Shown here in pieces: positions 1 to 8,645 of a stretch of 64,000 nt of DNA. The stretch is from QHWT01 sp963755695. GTDB lineage: Bacteria; Acidobacteriota; Vicinamibacteria; Vicinamibacterales; 2-12-FULL-66-21. A model generated the notes under the pieces. The model worked only from the letters and a program-made list of their open reading frames with translations. It ran no database searches and was not told the DNA's origin. A program made the position numbers and the translations under genes. The DNA is taken from NCBI GenBank assembly GCA_963755695.1, contig CAVWLB010000008.1, positions 1,302,001-1,366,000 of the forward strand, written 5' to 3'. How positions within the stretch are numbered: position 1 is the first letter of the stretch; each line of letters opens with the position of its first letter.

Positions 1-511
1 ATCGCAAGGACGACATCCCGCTTCTGGTGCAGCACTTCCTCGACAAGTACGGGGAGGAGAACGGCAAGGCTGGCCTCGAAATCTCACCTGAAACGCTCGA
101 CATGCTCTTCGAATACGACTGGCCAGGCAACGTACGCGAGCTGGAGAACGTCATCGAGCGGGCGGTGGTGCTCTCGACGAACTCGCGCATCGATGTCGAC
201 CTGGTTCCGGACCACGTACGAAGCAGCAAGCGGTTTCAGATGCCGCAGTTCGTGGTCCCCCCGAAGGAATCTCGTTTCGGGACGTAATCACCGACTTCGA
301 GAAGCGCCTGATCGAGTCCACGCTCGAAGCGGCGGGTGGCGTGCAAAAGCGCGCCGCCGAGCTCCTTCACATCAAGCCGACGACGCTGAACGAGATGATC
401 AAACGCCACGACATCCGTCCGCGCCGGAAGAAGGCGGCAAATGGCACCGCCGCGCGCCCGGGCGGCGATGTCGAAGACGATGAAGAGGTCGTCGGGGCGG
501 ATCGGAACTAA
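1..511 (+). CDS. NtrC-family sigma-54-dependent activator, C-terminal part (partial, frameshifted)
   Basis: Only the end of the gene is present; it enters from the left edge in the frame beginning at base 3. The visible part holds the end of the AAA+ sigma-54 interaction domain, with the family motif YDWPGNVRELENVIERAVVL at about codons 38-57. A Fis-type helix-turn-helix follows (KRAAELLHIKPTTLNEMIKR) and the protein ends in a basic then acidic tail. The frame breaks near 255-262 in a C6 run; a seventh C restores a continuous reading to the stop at 509-511. Proteins of this family activate RNA polymerase-sigma54 at enhancer-dependent promoters, usually under a sensor kinase. The N-terminal receiver, if there is one, lies outside the window, so the specific regulon cannot be named. 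Confidence 0.85.
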
Positions 512-561
512 GGCTTTACCCGCTCGGTTCGCCACCGACTGTAGCGGCGCGCCTCGTTGAT

Positions 562-1257
562 ATGCATGCCATGCGGCTGCTGGTCCTCGGTCCCACTGGT
601 GTTGTCGGCGCGGAGGTCGTGCGCGAAGCACTGCAGGACGGCCGATTCAGCCGGGTGATGGCGATCAGCCGGCGCGCGCTCGCCGTCACGCATCCCCGGC
701 TCGAGACCCTCCTCCACGCCGACTTCAACGATTTCACCGACCTGCGATCTCGCTTGATCGAAGTCGACGCCGCGATCTGCGCGCTCGGCATGGCGTGGCC
801 CCAGGCGAAGAGCGAGGCTCAGTACCGCGCCGTCACCAAGGAATATGTGATGGCACTGGCGCGTACGCTGAAGGACTCGAACCACGAGGTCAGGTTTTGC
901 TTCGTGAGCGGCCACGGCGCGTCCTCAACCAGCTCACAGACCTGGGCGCGCATCAAGGCGGAGACCGAAGACGCGCTGCGCGACACCTTCGGATCGCGGC
1001 TCGTCGTGTTCCGTCCCGGCTACATCAATCCGGTCCACGGGCGAGAGAGCCGCTACTGGGGCGACACCGTGATGCGTCCCTTCATGCCGTTTCGCGGGCT
1101 GATGCGCCGCTACATCACCGACAGCGAAACCGTTGCCCGCGCGCTCTTGCACGCGGCGCTCGGTGCAACGATCAACAGTCCTGCCGGAAACTTCGAGATT
1201 GAAGCGGCGTCGACGGCGTACGTAGCGTCGCGGGTGGATGCCGTGCCGTCGGCCTAG
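562..1257 (+). CDS. NAD(P)-binding Rossmann oxidoreductase (atypical SDR / HTATIP2-like)
   Basis: The 231-residue product has a nucleotide-binding loop GPTGVVG directly after the first strand (residues 10-16), followed by a basic ISRR segment of the kind that favours NADP. A central FVSGHGAS and a VFRPGYINP segment match atypical short-chain dehydrogenases of the NmrA/HTATIP2 type. No SYK catalytic triad is obvious, so the activity may be reduction, epimerisation or simply nucleotide sensing. ATG codons at 562 and 571 are both possible and no strong Shine-Dalgarno decides between them. It converges on the glycosyltransferase operon and overlaps the end of that operon by 4 bp. The substrate is unknown. 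Confidence 0.75.
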   Translation: MHAMRLLVLGPTGVVGAEVVREALQDGRFSRVMAISRRALAVTHPRLETLLHADFNDFTDLRSRLIEVDAAICALGMAWPQAKSEAQYRAVTKEYVMALARTLKDSNHEVRFCFVSGHGASSTSSQTWARIKAETEDALRDTFGSRLVVFRPGYINPVHGRESRYWGDTVMRPFMPFRGLMRRYITDSETVARALLHAALGATINSPAGNFEIEAASTAYVASRVDAVPSA

Positions 1258-2534
1258 CGGCCTCCGCGCAAGCGCGCGAACATTCGCTCGTACTTGGAGA
1301 GGATGACATCCCAGCGGTAGTTCTTGCGGATATACGCGCGGCCGTTCCGTCCCATCCCGGCGCGCAGCCGGTGATCCGCCATCAGTAGCCTCAACGCCTC
1401 GACGAACTCGTCGCGGTCCGCGTAGTAGAGGCCGGCGTTGCTCTTCTGGCAGTGATCGACGAGCACCTCGCTGCGGGCATTGGCGAGGATTGGTGTGCCC
1501 ACTGCAAACGATTCGAGCGCCAGCAGCGAAAGGCTTTCGTACGGCGACGGGACGACCACGACGGTCGCCGCCTCGAGCGCCTGAAGACGTTCCTGATCCG
1601 AGAGCCGACCTGCAAACCTGATGAACGGCTCCTCAGGGAGCGGCATCAGCTTCACTCCCATGAGCACCAGCGACGCGTCGCCCCCTTCCTGCACGTAGCT
1701 ACTGAAATATTCGATCAGCTCTTCACAGCCCTTTCCGGGATCGATGCGGCCGCCGTAAAGCGCAATCGAGCCGTGCAGGCGGTGTCGACGCCGGAAGATG
1801 ACGCCGCGTCCGGCAAGATGCGGCCGCCAGCTGGGTGGCCGATCCTCGTCCCGCATCGGCTCGCCGTCAGGCTCGTCGCGGTCTTCCCCTTCGTCGGCTT
1901 TGTCGCGCTGATGAATCTGGGCCTGCGGCAGATCGACGCCGCATCCCACGATCTCTTCTTCCACCGCCCGGATCGAAAAATGCGTCGTCAGGAACCTGCG
2001 CTCGGCTTCGGTGTTGTAGGCGATACCTGCGGGCGCGCTGAAAAGATCGCGATAGATCTCGAGGTGGATGGCCGGCTCATCGTGCGCGGTGGGGACGAGA
2101 ATGCTCTTGTGCGGCGCCACCCTCATGCCCAGCAGGGTCGGGGCGTAGAGATAGGTGAAAAATATCAGGATGTCGAACTGCTGATGATTCCGTTCGAGGT
2201 ACTCCATGAGCGCCGGAGACCACGGACCCTGCTGCCGTACCCATTCGAGCTCGTCTTCGCGGGTGTGGGCTGAAGTGAATATCCATTCGGAGTAGCGGTT
2301 GAAGGCCTGGATGTCTCGAGTCTTCGCATTTGCGAAGCGGCGGACGGTGACGCCGCGGATTCGGTCGGTGCCTTCCGGGTATTCGTTCTTCCAGCTCACG
2401 TAGTCCTGCGCACAGGTCGTCAGCACCTCCACCTGGTGCTTCGGCGCGAGGCGCTCCGCAATCAGGCGGCAGTGATACTCGGATCCCCCGAGGATCTCCG
2501 TGCCGTAGCGTTGAACGACGAACGCGATCTTCAA
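1254..2534 (-). CDS. GT4-type glycosyltransferase, type A copy 1
   Basis: The 426-residue protein has a GT-B fold plan: an N-terminal MKIAFVVQRYG strand with GGSEYH acceptor loop, and a C-terminal donor half containing ALYGGRIDPGKGC and the EX7E motif within PYESLSLLALESFAVG (about residue 330). The closest relative in the window is the gene at 4918-6222. A very charged stretch of about 40 residues rich in D, E and R joins the two halves (around residues 205-245) and is absent from that paralogue. The start overlaps the stop of the upstream gene (2531-2534), so translation is probably coupled. Likely a cytoplasmic sugar transferase for a surface polysaccharide; sugar and acceptor cannot be read from sequence. 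Confidence 0.85.
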   Translation of the reverse strand: MKIAFVVQRYGTEILGGSEYHCRLIAERLAPKHQVEVLTTCAQDYVSWKNEYPEGTDRIRGVTVRRFANAKTRDIQAFNRYSEWIFTSAHTREDELEWVRQQGPWSPALMEYLERNHQQFDILIFFTYLYAPTLLGMRVAPHKSILVPTAHDEPAIHLEIYRDLFSAPAGIAYNTEAERRFLTTHFSIRAVEEEIVGCGVDLPQAQIHQRDKADEGEDRDEPDGEPMRDEDRPPSWRPHLAGRGVIFRRRHRLHGSIALYGGRIDPGKGCEELIEYFSSYVQEGGDASLVLMGVKLMPLPEEPFIRFAGRLSDQERLQALEAATVVVVPSPYESLSLLALESFAVGTPILANARSEVLVDHCQKSNAGLYYADRDEFVEALRLLMADHRLRAGMGRNGRAYIRKNYRWDVILSKYERMFARLRGGR

Positions 2535-3598
2535 TTGAGCAGCTCACCAATCGTCTGCCGGAGGCGCGCTTCGATCGCCTGCGGTGCAAATGCGCGCAGC
2601 CGAGCCCGCTGTCCTCGCAGCACGCCGGTGCGCACCTCACGATCGTACACGACCAACCCGAGGAGCTCGGCGGCCAGCTCGAGATCTTTCGGCTCGAAGA
2701 GCAGCCCGGCGCCGCCGAGCGTTTCGGGCACGGCGCCGGCCGCGTAGGCCACCACCGGAACGTCGGCCGCCATCGCTTCGACCAGCGGGACGCAGAAGCC
2801 CTCGTGCTCGCTCAACGACACATACGCGTCCGCCCAGCGATAGAAGGCCGCGAGATCCTCGTCCGGGACTGGTCCGGTGAACCAGAAGCGATCCGGCAAC
2901 ATGTCGAACTCGGCGATGAGCGCGCGAATCTGCGCGTAGTATCGCGGCACACCGTCGTGCCTTCCCACGAAGATGAAGCGATAGTAGCTGTCGACGTTCC
3001 TCTTGTACAGCTCCGCCAGCCGGATGTGATCCTCGATCTTCTTGTTCGGGACGATGCGGCCGACGAAGAGAATGTTGATCAGCCCGTCTGCCAGAATGCG
3101 CTCGAGCGCGGGACGTGGAGGCGCGCCGGTGATGCGCTCGGTGTCAACCGCGATCGGAAGCACCCCAGTGCGCGTGAAGCCGAGGGCTTCGAGCTCCCGC
3201 CGATTGAATTCGGAATCGCCGAGCGCCAGGTCGACGCGGCCGGCCAGCGTCGCCAGCTCGCGGCGCCCCAGCGCGGCGAGACGGAACAACCCGGCATCGT
3301 AGGGAGCAAAAAAGGCTGCCGGCGTGATGTTGTGATACTGCAGGATCTTGGCGCCGTTCAGCGCCGCGAACCTGTCGGTCATCGGCGAGGGCAGCGCAAA
3401 GTGGAAAATAGTAATGTCTCCGCGCGCCGCTTCGGACGTGGCAAACGGACGCACATCATTTCGCAACTCGTCGTCGATCGTCAGAGCGAACAGCTCCGAT
3501 TCGTGTCCCATACGACGGAGCAGATCGCGCACCCTCCGCGCGCTGTCGCCGATCGCATCGCCGCGGTGCGCCGCCGGCACCCACTGGTAGATTTTCAT
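2531..3598 (-). CDS. GT4-type glycosyltransferase, type B copy 1
   Basis: The product has 355 residues. The N-terminal half begins MKIYQWVPAAHRGDAIGDSA; the C-terminal half carries the donor-binding segment INILFVGRIVPNKKIEDHI and the EX7E motif in SEHEGFCVPLVEAMA, followed by AYAAGAVPETLGGAG. It is clearly paralogous to the next gene upstream in the operon (3662-4921), which shares the GDAIG, NKK(I/F)ED and SEHEGFCVPL motifs. It overlaps the downstream gene by 4 bp. Its role is sugar transfer to a lipid-linked or polysaccharide acceptor, as inferred from the family and the operon. Confidence 0.87.
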   Translation of the reverse strand: MKIYQWVPAAHRGDAIGDSARRVRDLLRRMGHESELFALTIDDELRNDVRPFATSEAARGDITIFHFALPSPMTDRFAALNGAKILQYHNITPAAFFAPYDAGLFRLAALGRRELATLAGRVDLALGDSEFNRRELEALGFTRTGVLPIAVDTERITGAPPRPALERILADGLINILFVGRIVPNKKIEDHIRLAELYKRNVDSYYRFIFVGRHDGVPRYYAQIRALIAEFDMLPDRFWFTGPVPDEDLAAFYRWADAYVSLSEHEGFCVPLVEAMAADVPVVAYAAGAVPETLGGAGLLFEPKDLELAAELLGLVVYDREVRTGVLRGQRARLRAFAPQAIEARLRQTIGELLN

Positions 3599-3735
3599 CG
3601 ACGTCTGAGCGCCGAGGCTCGAGACTCGAGGCTCGACGCATGGGGCTGATTGGACAACCGGTCAGTTGAGCGTTCGGTACCTGTCGGCGCTCGGAGTTCG
3701 AATCTCAGCCCTCGGATCCCGATCCTCGGTTGTCG
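3599..3735. repeat. Degenerate short-period low-complexity DNA
   Basis: The spacer between two glycosyltransferase genes is built from imperfect repeats of GAGGCTCGA/GACTCGAGG-like words (3611-3640). The same flavour (CTCGGAGTTCG, CCCTCGGATCCCGATCCTCGG) continues past the stop of the gene at 3662 into its last 25 codons. It therefore appears to have supplied the C-terminal tail of that protein. Similar sequence occurs at several other gene borders in this window. Confidence 0.5.
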
Positions 3736-4921
3736 GCAGCGCGAGTGCTTTGAACGCTGCCGGCCTGAACTGCCGCAACTCCTCCAGTCGGTCTGCCTGA
3801 TCGAACTGCGACCAGAAGTCCCAGGTCACCTGCGGGGCCGGGCGTGGAGCTACCGCGCGTACCTGATCCACGAATCCCAGCAACGTTCCGGCAAAGTCCT
3901 TGCGTTGCAGGCGCGCGAGGGCTGCATCCTGTGAGGCGATTATGGTCGCTTCGATGACTTCATCGTCGAGAACCGCAGCCATCAGCCGCGCAACGTCGAC
4001 GGGATCTTTCGTCGAATACAGCACCCCGCCACCGTCCATCGTGGCGGGGACGGCCGTCGCGGCGAAGGCGAGGACCGGCACCCGCTTGTAGAAGCTCTCG
4101 ATGAGCGGCACACAGAAGCCTTCGTGCTCGCTGGCGCAGAGAAACAGATCGGCGATGTCGTAAAAGGCCGTCAGCTCCTCGTTGCTCACGTGGCCGAGAA
4201 AGTGCACGTCCGGCGTGCCGAGCCGTCCAATCAGCCCGTGCAGCATCGCGAGGTAGCGCTCGAAGCCGCTGTACGAGCCCACCAGCATCAGCCGCGATCG
4301 GAGATTGTGCCGGGTGCGGTAGACGTGAAACGCGCGAATCACGTCCTCGAATTTCTTGTTCGGGATCACCCGCCCGACGAACATGATGTTGGTCCAGCCG
4401 TCGTCGAATGCCGCGGTGGCGATCGTGTTCGCCGGCAGATCGAGATGAGAGAAATCCGGCACGACTGGCAGCACCGCGGTAGGGTGGAACCCGAGAGTCG
4501 CGAGTTCGTCGCGGTTGTAATCGGAGTCGCCGAGCGCGAGCTCCGAGCGGGCGATGTAGGCCCGCAGTTCGCGCCTGCCGCGGAAGCAGAGCTTGACCAG
4601 TTCCTTGTGCACGCCGATGAAATACTCCGGCGGCGTGATGTTGTGATAGACGAGCACCATCCGTCCCGGGAGCGCATAAGCGGTGCGGGAGGCGCGCGAT
4701 CCAATCGAGAAATGATGGATGAGGACGTCGTCGGGAGACATGGCGCCGACCATTTCACGATAGTCGGTCGTGAGATGTTCGAGGCGCCGATCGGCTGTCT
4801 CGACAAAGATCTCGGATTCGTAACCGGCACCCTGCAGAACCCGCTGAATTCCGAGTACTTCGTGGCCGATCGCATCCCCGTACCCGAGCGTCGCCAGCAC
4901 CTGATGAACGCGTCCGCTCAT
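3662..4921 (-). CDS. GT4-type glycosyltransferase, type B copy 2
   Basis: The 419-residue protein is a paralogue of the gene at 2531-3598. Shared elements are GDAIGHEVLG near the N-terminus, IMFVGRVIPNKKFEDVI in the donor half, and the EX7E segment SEHEGFCVPLIESFY. It is about 60 residues longer at the C-terminus, with a tail (VTWDFWSQFDQADRLEELRQ and beyond) that contains a conserved-looking amphipathic helix and then a low-complexity end encoded by degenerate intergenic-like repeats. Its start overlaps the stop of the upstream gene by 4 bp. Function is sugar transfer by family membership; specificity unknown. Confidence 0.86.
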   Translation of the reverse strand: MSGRVHQVLATLGYGDAIGHEVLGIQRVLQGAGYESEIFVETADRRLEHLTTDYREMVGAMSPDDVLIHHFSIGSRASRTAYALPGRMVLVYHNITPPEYFIGVHKELVKLCFRGRRELRAYIARSELALGDSDYNRDELATLGFHPTAVLPVVPDFSHLDLPANTIATAAFDDGWTNIMFVGRVIPNKKFEDVIRAFHVYRTRHNLRSRLMLVGSYSGFERYLAMLHGLIGRLGTPDVHFLGHVSNEELTAFYDIADLFLCASEHEGFCVPLIESFYKRVPVLAFAATAVPATMDGGGVLYSTKDPVDVARLMAAVLDDEVIEATIIASQDAALARLQRKDFAGTLLGFVDQVRAVAPRPAPQVTWDFWSQFDQADRLEELRQFRPAAFKALALPTTEDRDPRAEIRTPSADRYRTLN

Positions 4922-6222
4922 GCCGCGCCGCTCCTCGCGTCACCGGCAGGGATCCTGTCGAGGACTTCGCGTCCCGGCGGCAGGTTGCTCTCGCGCCGCG
5001 CCAGCCAACCCGGCAGCGGTTCCAGCCTGCGGTGTCCGTCTTGCGACGGATCGTCCTTCTTCAACTGCTGGAACATGTCCAGGTACTTACCCTCGATGAC
5101 CGGCCACGCGTAGTGACGCTTGAAGTAGGCCCGGCCGTTTCGTCCGAGATGAGCGTTCAACGGGCCGTTGGATTCGAGTGAGTAGAGCGCTTCGGCGAAC
5201 TCCTCGTAGCGCTGGTAATAGAGCCCAGCATTACTGCGAATGCATTGTCCCTTCAGCACATCGCAGTGCCCATTGGCGAGGACCGGCCGGCCCAGCGCCC
5301 AGGCCTCGAGCGCCACCATCGACAGACTCTCGAAGTACGACGGCATGATCAGCAGGTCGGAGGCAGCCAGCGCATCGAACTTGTCGCGATCGTCGAGAAA
5401 GCCGAGGTGATGCACCTTGGGATGCTTCGGAATGTCGATGATCGCGCTGCCAACCAGAACCAGATCCAGACCTCTGGCGAACGCCGCGGCGTAACGCTGA
5501 TAATGCGAGAACAGCTCCGCGCACCCCTTGTTCTCGTCGATTCGTCCGATGTAGATCGCAAACGGCCGGTGGATGTTGAACTTGCGGCGGAACCGCGCAG
5601 GATCGATGCGCTCCGGCACATCCGATCCGACCCCCACGACCACCCCAGGGACGCGCTGGTTGCCCGTGGCGGCCTGGATCATGCCGCGTTCTTCGTGAGA
5701 GTTGTACATCACCGCGCGAACGCCTCTGAACACCGGACCGAAAATCGACAGCCCGATTGCCGGATCGCGCTCCGCCGTCGGGACCATCACCGCCTTGTCC
5801 GGCACGCGCCGGGCGACGTGCCATGCGTGGTAATAGCGGTAGCTGAAGATCAGAATGAAATCGAAATCGCGGGAAGCCTGTTCGACATATCGCACGAGCG
5901 CCGGGCTGGTCGGTCCTTCACTGTCCAGCCATCGCAACTCGTCGGCGACCGAATGAATCTGTTCGAAAACACGGACCGACTTCCGGCCGAAGTCGTACGG
6001 CTCGCGTTCGCGCGCGACGGGGAAGCGGCGCACGGTGATGCCGTTGACCTGATCCACGCCGGCCGGGCGCTCGTTCTTCCAGCTGACGTAGTTCGTCGCA
6101 CACGTGGTCAGAACCTCCAGCTGCGCGTGGCGCGATAGTCGCTCGGCGATGTAGCGGGCGTGCAGCTCCGCGCCGCCGTTGATGTCCGCGCCGTAGCGCT
6201 GAACGACAACGGCGAGCTTCAC
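4918..6222 (-). CDS. GT4-type glycosyltransferase, type A copy 2
   Basis: The 434-residue protein opens with MKLAVVVQRYGADINGGAEL, nearly the same opening as the 1254-2534 product, and keeps the TTCATNYVSWKNE and AIYIGRIDENKGC segments. EX7E lies in YFESLSMVALEAWALG. The C-terminal tail after about residue 395 is proline- and arginine-rich. Start and stop codons overlap those of both neighbours, which places it firmly in the same translationally coupled operon. With its three relatives it gives an A-B-B-A order that suggests duplication of a two-gene unit followed by inversion of order or gene conversion. Confidence 0.87.
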   Translation of the reverse strand: MKLAVVVQRYGADINGGAELHARYIAERLSRHAQLEVLTTCATNYVSWKNERPAGVDQVNGITVRRFPVAREREPYDFGRKSVRVFEQIHSVADELRWLDSEGPTSPALVRYVEQASRDFDFILIFSYRYYHAWHVARRVPDKAVMVPTAERDPAIGLSIFGPVFRGVRAVMYNSHEERGMIQAATGNQRVPGVVVGVGSDVPERIDPARFRRKFNIHRPFAIYIGRIDENKGCAELFSHYQRYAAAFARGLDLVLVGSAIIDIPKHPKVHHLGFLDDRDKFDALAASDLLIMPSYFESLSMVALEAWALGRPVLANGHCDVLKGQCIRSNAGLYYQRYEEFAEALYSLESNGPLNAHLGRNGRAYFKRHYAWPVIEGKYLDMFQQLKKDDPSQDGHRRLEPLPGWLARRESNLPPGREVLDRIPAGDARSGAA

Positions 6223-6797
6223 GACTCGGAGGACGTGTCCGACGACCGGTCAGAGCGCGGCGGCGTCCCTCGCTCGCCCGCGCCAGAGGTTCGGCTGGTG
6301 TCGTCGAACTCCATCTGCGATTCCTGGCGAGTGTGGGCCGAGCGGGACGGCCCGGCGCTCTCGTGCGGATCTGGTTCGGTGTCCGATCGCTCGGCCGGAC
6401 CGGGCGAGGCCTCAGCGTATCGGGAGGATGAGTCTTCGCCGATCAGAGGGCCTGCCTCGCCCGAACCGGTGGACGATGTCGGGCGGCCGTGGTCTCTGTC
6501 GCCGGAGCCGCCGAGTGATTTGAGGTCGGCGCGGGGACCTGGCTCGTTGAAGCCAGATGACTTCTCCCCGCCACGGGGATCTGTCTCGCCGAAGTCGTCG
6601 CGTGATCCTTCGCCGGCGCGCGGAGCCGTCTCGCCGGATCCGCGCCGGCGCCCCCGACGCCGGCGTCGACGGGCACGCCGCTCGTTTCCTTCGTTATCGA
6701 GCTCGTTGTGCTGACCGGGCTGGCCGGTCTGTCCCGTTGGCGGCTGGAGCGGCGCCACCGTGCCCGGCCGGTCACTGCACCACACCTTCGAGCGCAC
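6219..6797 (-). CDS. Arg-rich, low-complexity disordered protein
   Basis: The reading frame is open for 192 codons between two well-supported operon genes and overlaps both. A strongly basic block (ERRARRRRRRGRRRG, about residues 40-54) is followed by Gly/Ser/Pro/Glu-rich sequence with degenerate repeats of a GETxPRxGE type. No fold or enzyme motif is visible, and it should be disordered. The basic block could bind nucleic acid or an anionic polymer. The overlap of its stop with the next glycosyltransferase start argues for real translation. The start may be the ATG at 6797 or a GTG a few codons later. Confidence 0.55.
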   Translation of the reverse strand: MRSKVWCSDRPGTVAPLQPPTGQTGQPGQHNELDNEGNERRARRRRRRGRRRGSGETAPRAGEGSRDDFGETDPRGGEKSSGFNEPGPRADLKSLGGSGDRDHGRPTSSTGSGEAGPLIGEDSSSRYAEASPGPAERSDTEPDPHESAGPSRSAHTRQESQMEFDDTSRTSGAGERGTPPRSDRSSDTSSES

Positions 6798-7296
6798 GCG
6801 CGCGGCGCTCGTCGAAATCGAGGCGACTCGACATCGATTCCAGCCGCATCTTGAGATTCTTCACTTCGATGCTGGTTCTCGTCAGCTCGACGACGAGGTT
6901 GTGCATCAGTTCGTACGAGAGAGCGTAAGTCTCGTTCAATCGCGACTGGATGTGGAGAGCTTCGATCAGCGGGTTCGGATTGAAGAACAGCTTGAGGACC
7001 GGGTTGAGCAGCCGTCGCAGAAAGCGCAGCAACGGCCACCTGGACGCAAACAGCGTCGTGTCTTCGAAGGAGTAGTTCCAGGGGGTGTCGGACGAGTCCC
7101 TGATCCGTCGGAACTGCTCGAGCAGGTCCGATCGGACGCCCTTCGGATCGAGGAACTTCTCCAGCTTGACGTTGGCCAGCTCACGGACTTCGTCCTCGGT
7201 GTAGTCCACCCCGCGCTTGTCGCGGATGCGCGCGCGGATTTGCCGCATGATTTGCTCGACGTCGACGTTATCGGAGCGCACGGAAAAATCAGACAT
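6772..7296 (-). CDS. Helical protein of the glycosyltransferase operon
   Basis: This 174-residue protein begins MSDFSVRSDNVDVEQIMRQI. The first part (about residues 10-65) is charged helix with RARIRDKRGVDYTEDEVREL. A hydrophobic/amphipathic segment RWPLLRFLRRLLNPVLKLFF follows (about residues 90-110), and the end is a probable coiled coil. Related helical proteins are found beside glycosyltransferases in other bacteria, where they may help to dock enzymes at the membrane; that role is inference. An ATG two codons upstream (7302) is also possible. Confidence 0.65.
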   Translation of the reverse strand: MSDFSVRSDNVDVEQIMRQIRARIRDKRGVDYTEDEVRELANVKLEKFLDPKGVRSDLLEQFRRIRDSSDTPWNYSFEDTTLFASRWPLLRFLRRLLNPVLKLFFNPNPLIEALHIQSRLNETYALSYELMHNLVVELTRTSIEVKNLKMRLESMSSRLDFDERRARALEGVVQ

Positions 7297-7367
7297 GGTC
7301 AATGTTCAATGGCTAAGTGTCCAAAGCTCGATGGTGCAGCACAATCGTGATCGAACAGTGGACGTGG

Positions 7368-8641
7368 TCAGCGTGTCGTGCTCTGTCGCCGGCGGCGGGT
7401 GACGAACTCAGGAGCCTGCGCGATACAGGTGCCGAGAATACCGAGCGAGCGAACCAGCGCCTTGCTGCCGGTGAGCGTGATTTCGCATCCCCGGCGCCCA
7501 CGTCGGGGAAGCCGTCGGCATCCGGCGTGAGCCGCTCCCAGTTGCGGAACAGCCGCCCCCACGGGCTGTCGAGCACCTGCCGCATCATCCGCTTCGCGTT
7601 GACCGGATACCAGAAGCTGTCGTGATAGATGACGCTGGCGATGTAGGCCCAGGGCGCCAACACCGTCTTCAGCGACCACTCGATCGGCTTCTTCATCGGC
7701 CCCCAGTAGATCCTGTGCTGCATCCGCGAGGCGAACGTCATCTTCTTGAACGGGCCGACGAACTGCCAGTTCTCGTCGGCCGCCGAGCTGTCGCCGACAA
7801 TTTCGATCTCGCGCGGATCGCCGCACCCGAGCCCCAGATCGTGCGCCATCCGGATGAACTTGATCTTCATCGGATCGAAGCCCATCAGGCGCGCCGCGGT
7901 GGCATCGATCGCCACCTGGTCGTTGCTGGCCAGGATCACGTTCTTCACGTGCGGCATCATGCAGCGCGGACCCGGGCCGTCGCCGACAAACGTTCCGTCC
8001 ATGACCGCGAACACGCCGCGGTGGATCTGCTTCTGGATCATCAGCAGATCGACCAGCGTCTCGTGGATCACCGGATGGGTCCAGTGGCGATGTTCATTCA
8101 ACAGCCCGCCGAACGCGTTCTTCATCGCGCCGGTGGTCGTCGTGAAGACATGGGTCTTCACCGTCGGGAGGTGGATGATATTCTCCCCGATGAACCGCTT
8201 GGGGATCATGAAGCCGTTCGGATAGACCTCGTTCAGGCAGGTGAACTTCTTGGTGAGGTCGCCGACCGCGTCACGGATGTTGATCCACTCTTCGGTCTCG
8301 TAGATGTGGATGTTGCGCAGGCCGTGCGCCTCGACTACGTTGACCTGCTTGTTCTCGCGTTCGCCCAGATGGGCGTCGATCACCACGGTCCGGTTGTGGC
8401 ACGCGTGAATCAGGTTGGGATCGTAGCCGTCCCGCTTCATCGCCCCGATCACGCCTTCGAGCTGCCACGGCGTCGTCGAGCTGCTCGGAAAGAAAAAGTG
8501 CCAGGAGATGTTCACCTTGAGCGCCGTGTCCGCGTCCCTGGCAATGACGTTCTGGTAACCGGCGAGGTTGAGCAGCGAGTGATAGTCGCGCAGCACGGTG
8601 GCCGGCGACGTCCGGAGAATGGCGACCTGCGATTTGGGCAT
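7368..8641 (-). CDS. DUF362-domain protein (frameshift near C-terminus)
   Basis: The protein starts MPKSQVAILRTSPATVLRDY at 8641, five bases downstream of the stop of the UbiA-family gene. DUF362 hallmarks are visible: NIIHLPTVKTHVFTTTTGAMKNAFGG in the centre and GDGPGPR plus VILASNDQVAIDATAARLMG further on. DUF362 proteins are poorly characterised and often linked to Fe-S proteins, but no Cys-rich ferredoxin motif is seen here. Near 7480 a missing base shifts the frame; restoring it gives the C-terminus EITLTGSKALVRSLG and a stop at 7368. The unrepaired frame runs on to 7313 with an atypical Arg/Ser-rich tail. Confidence 0.75.
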
Positions 8642-8645
8642 TGAG

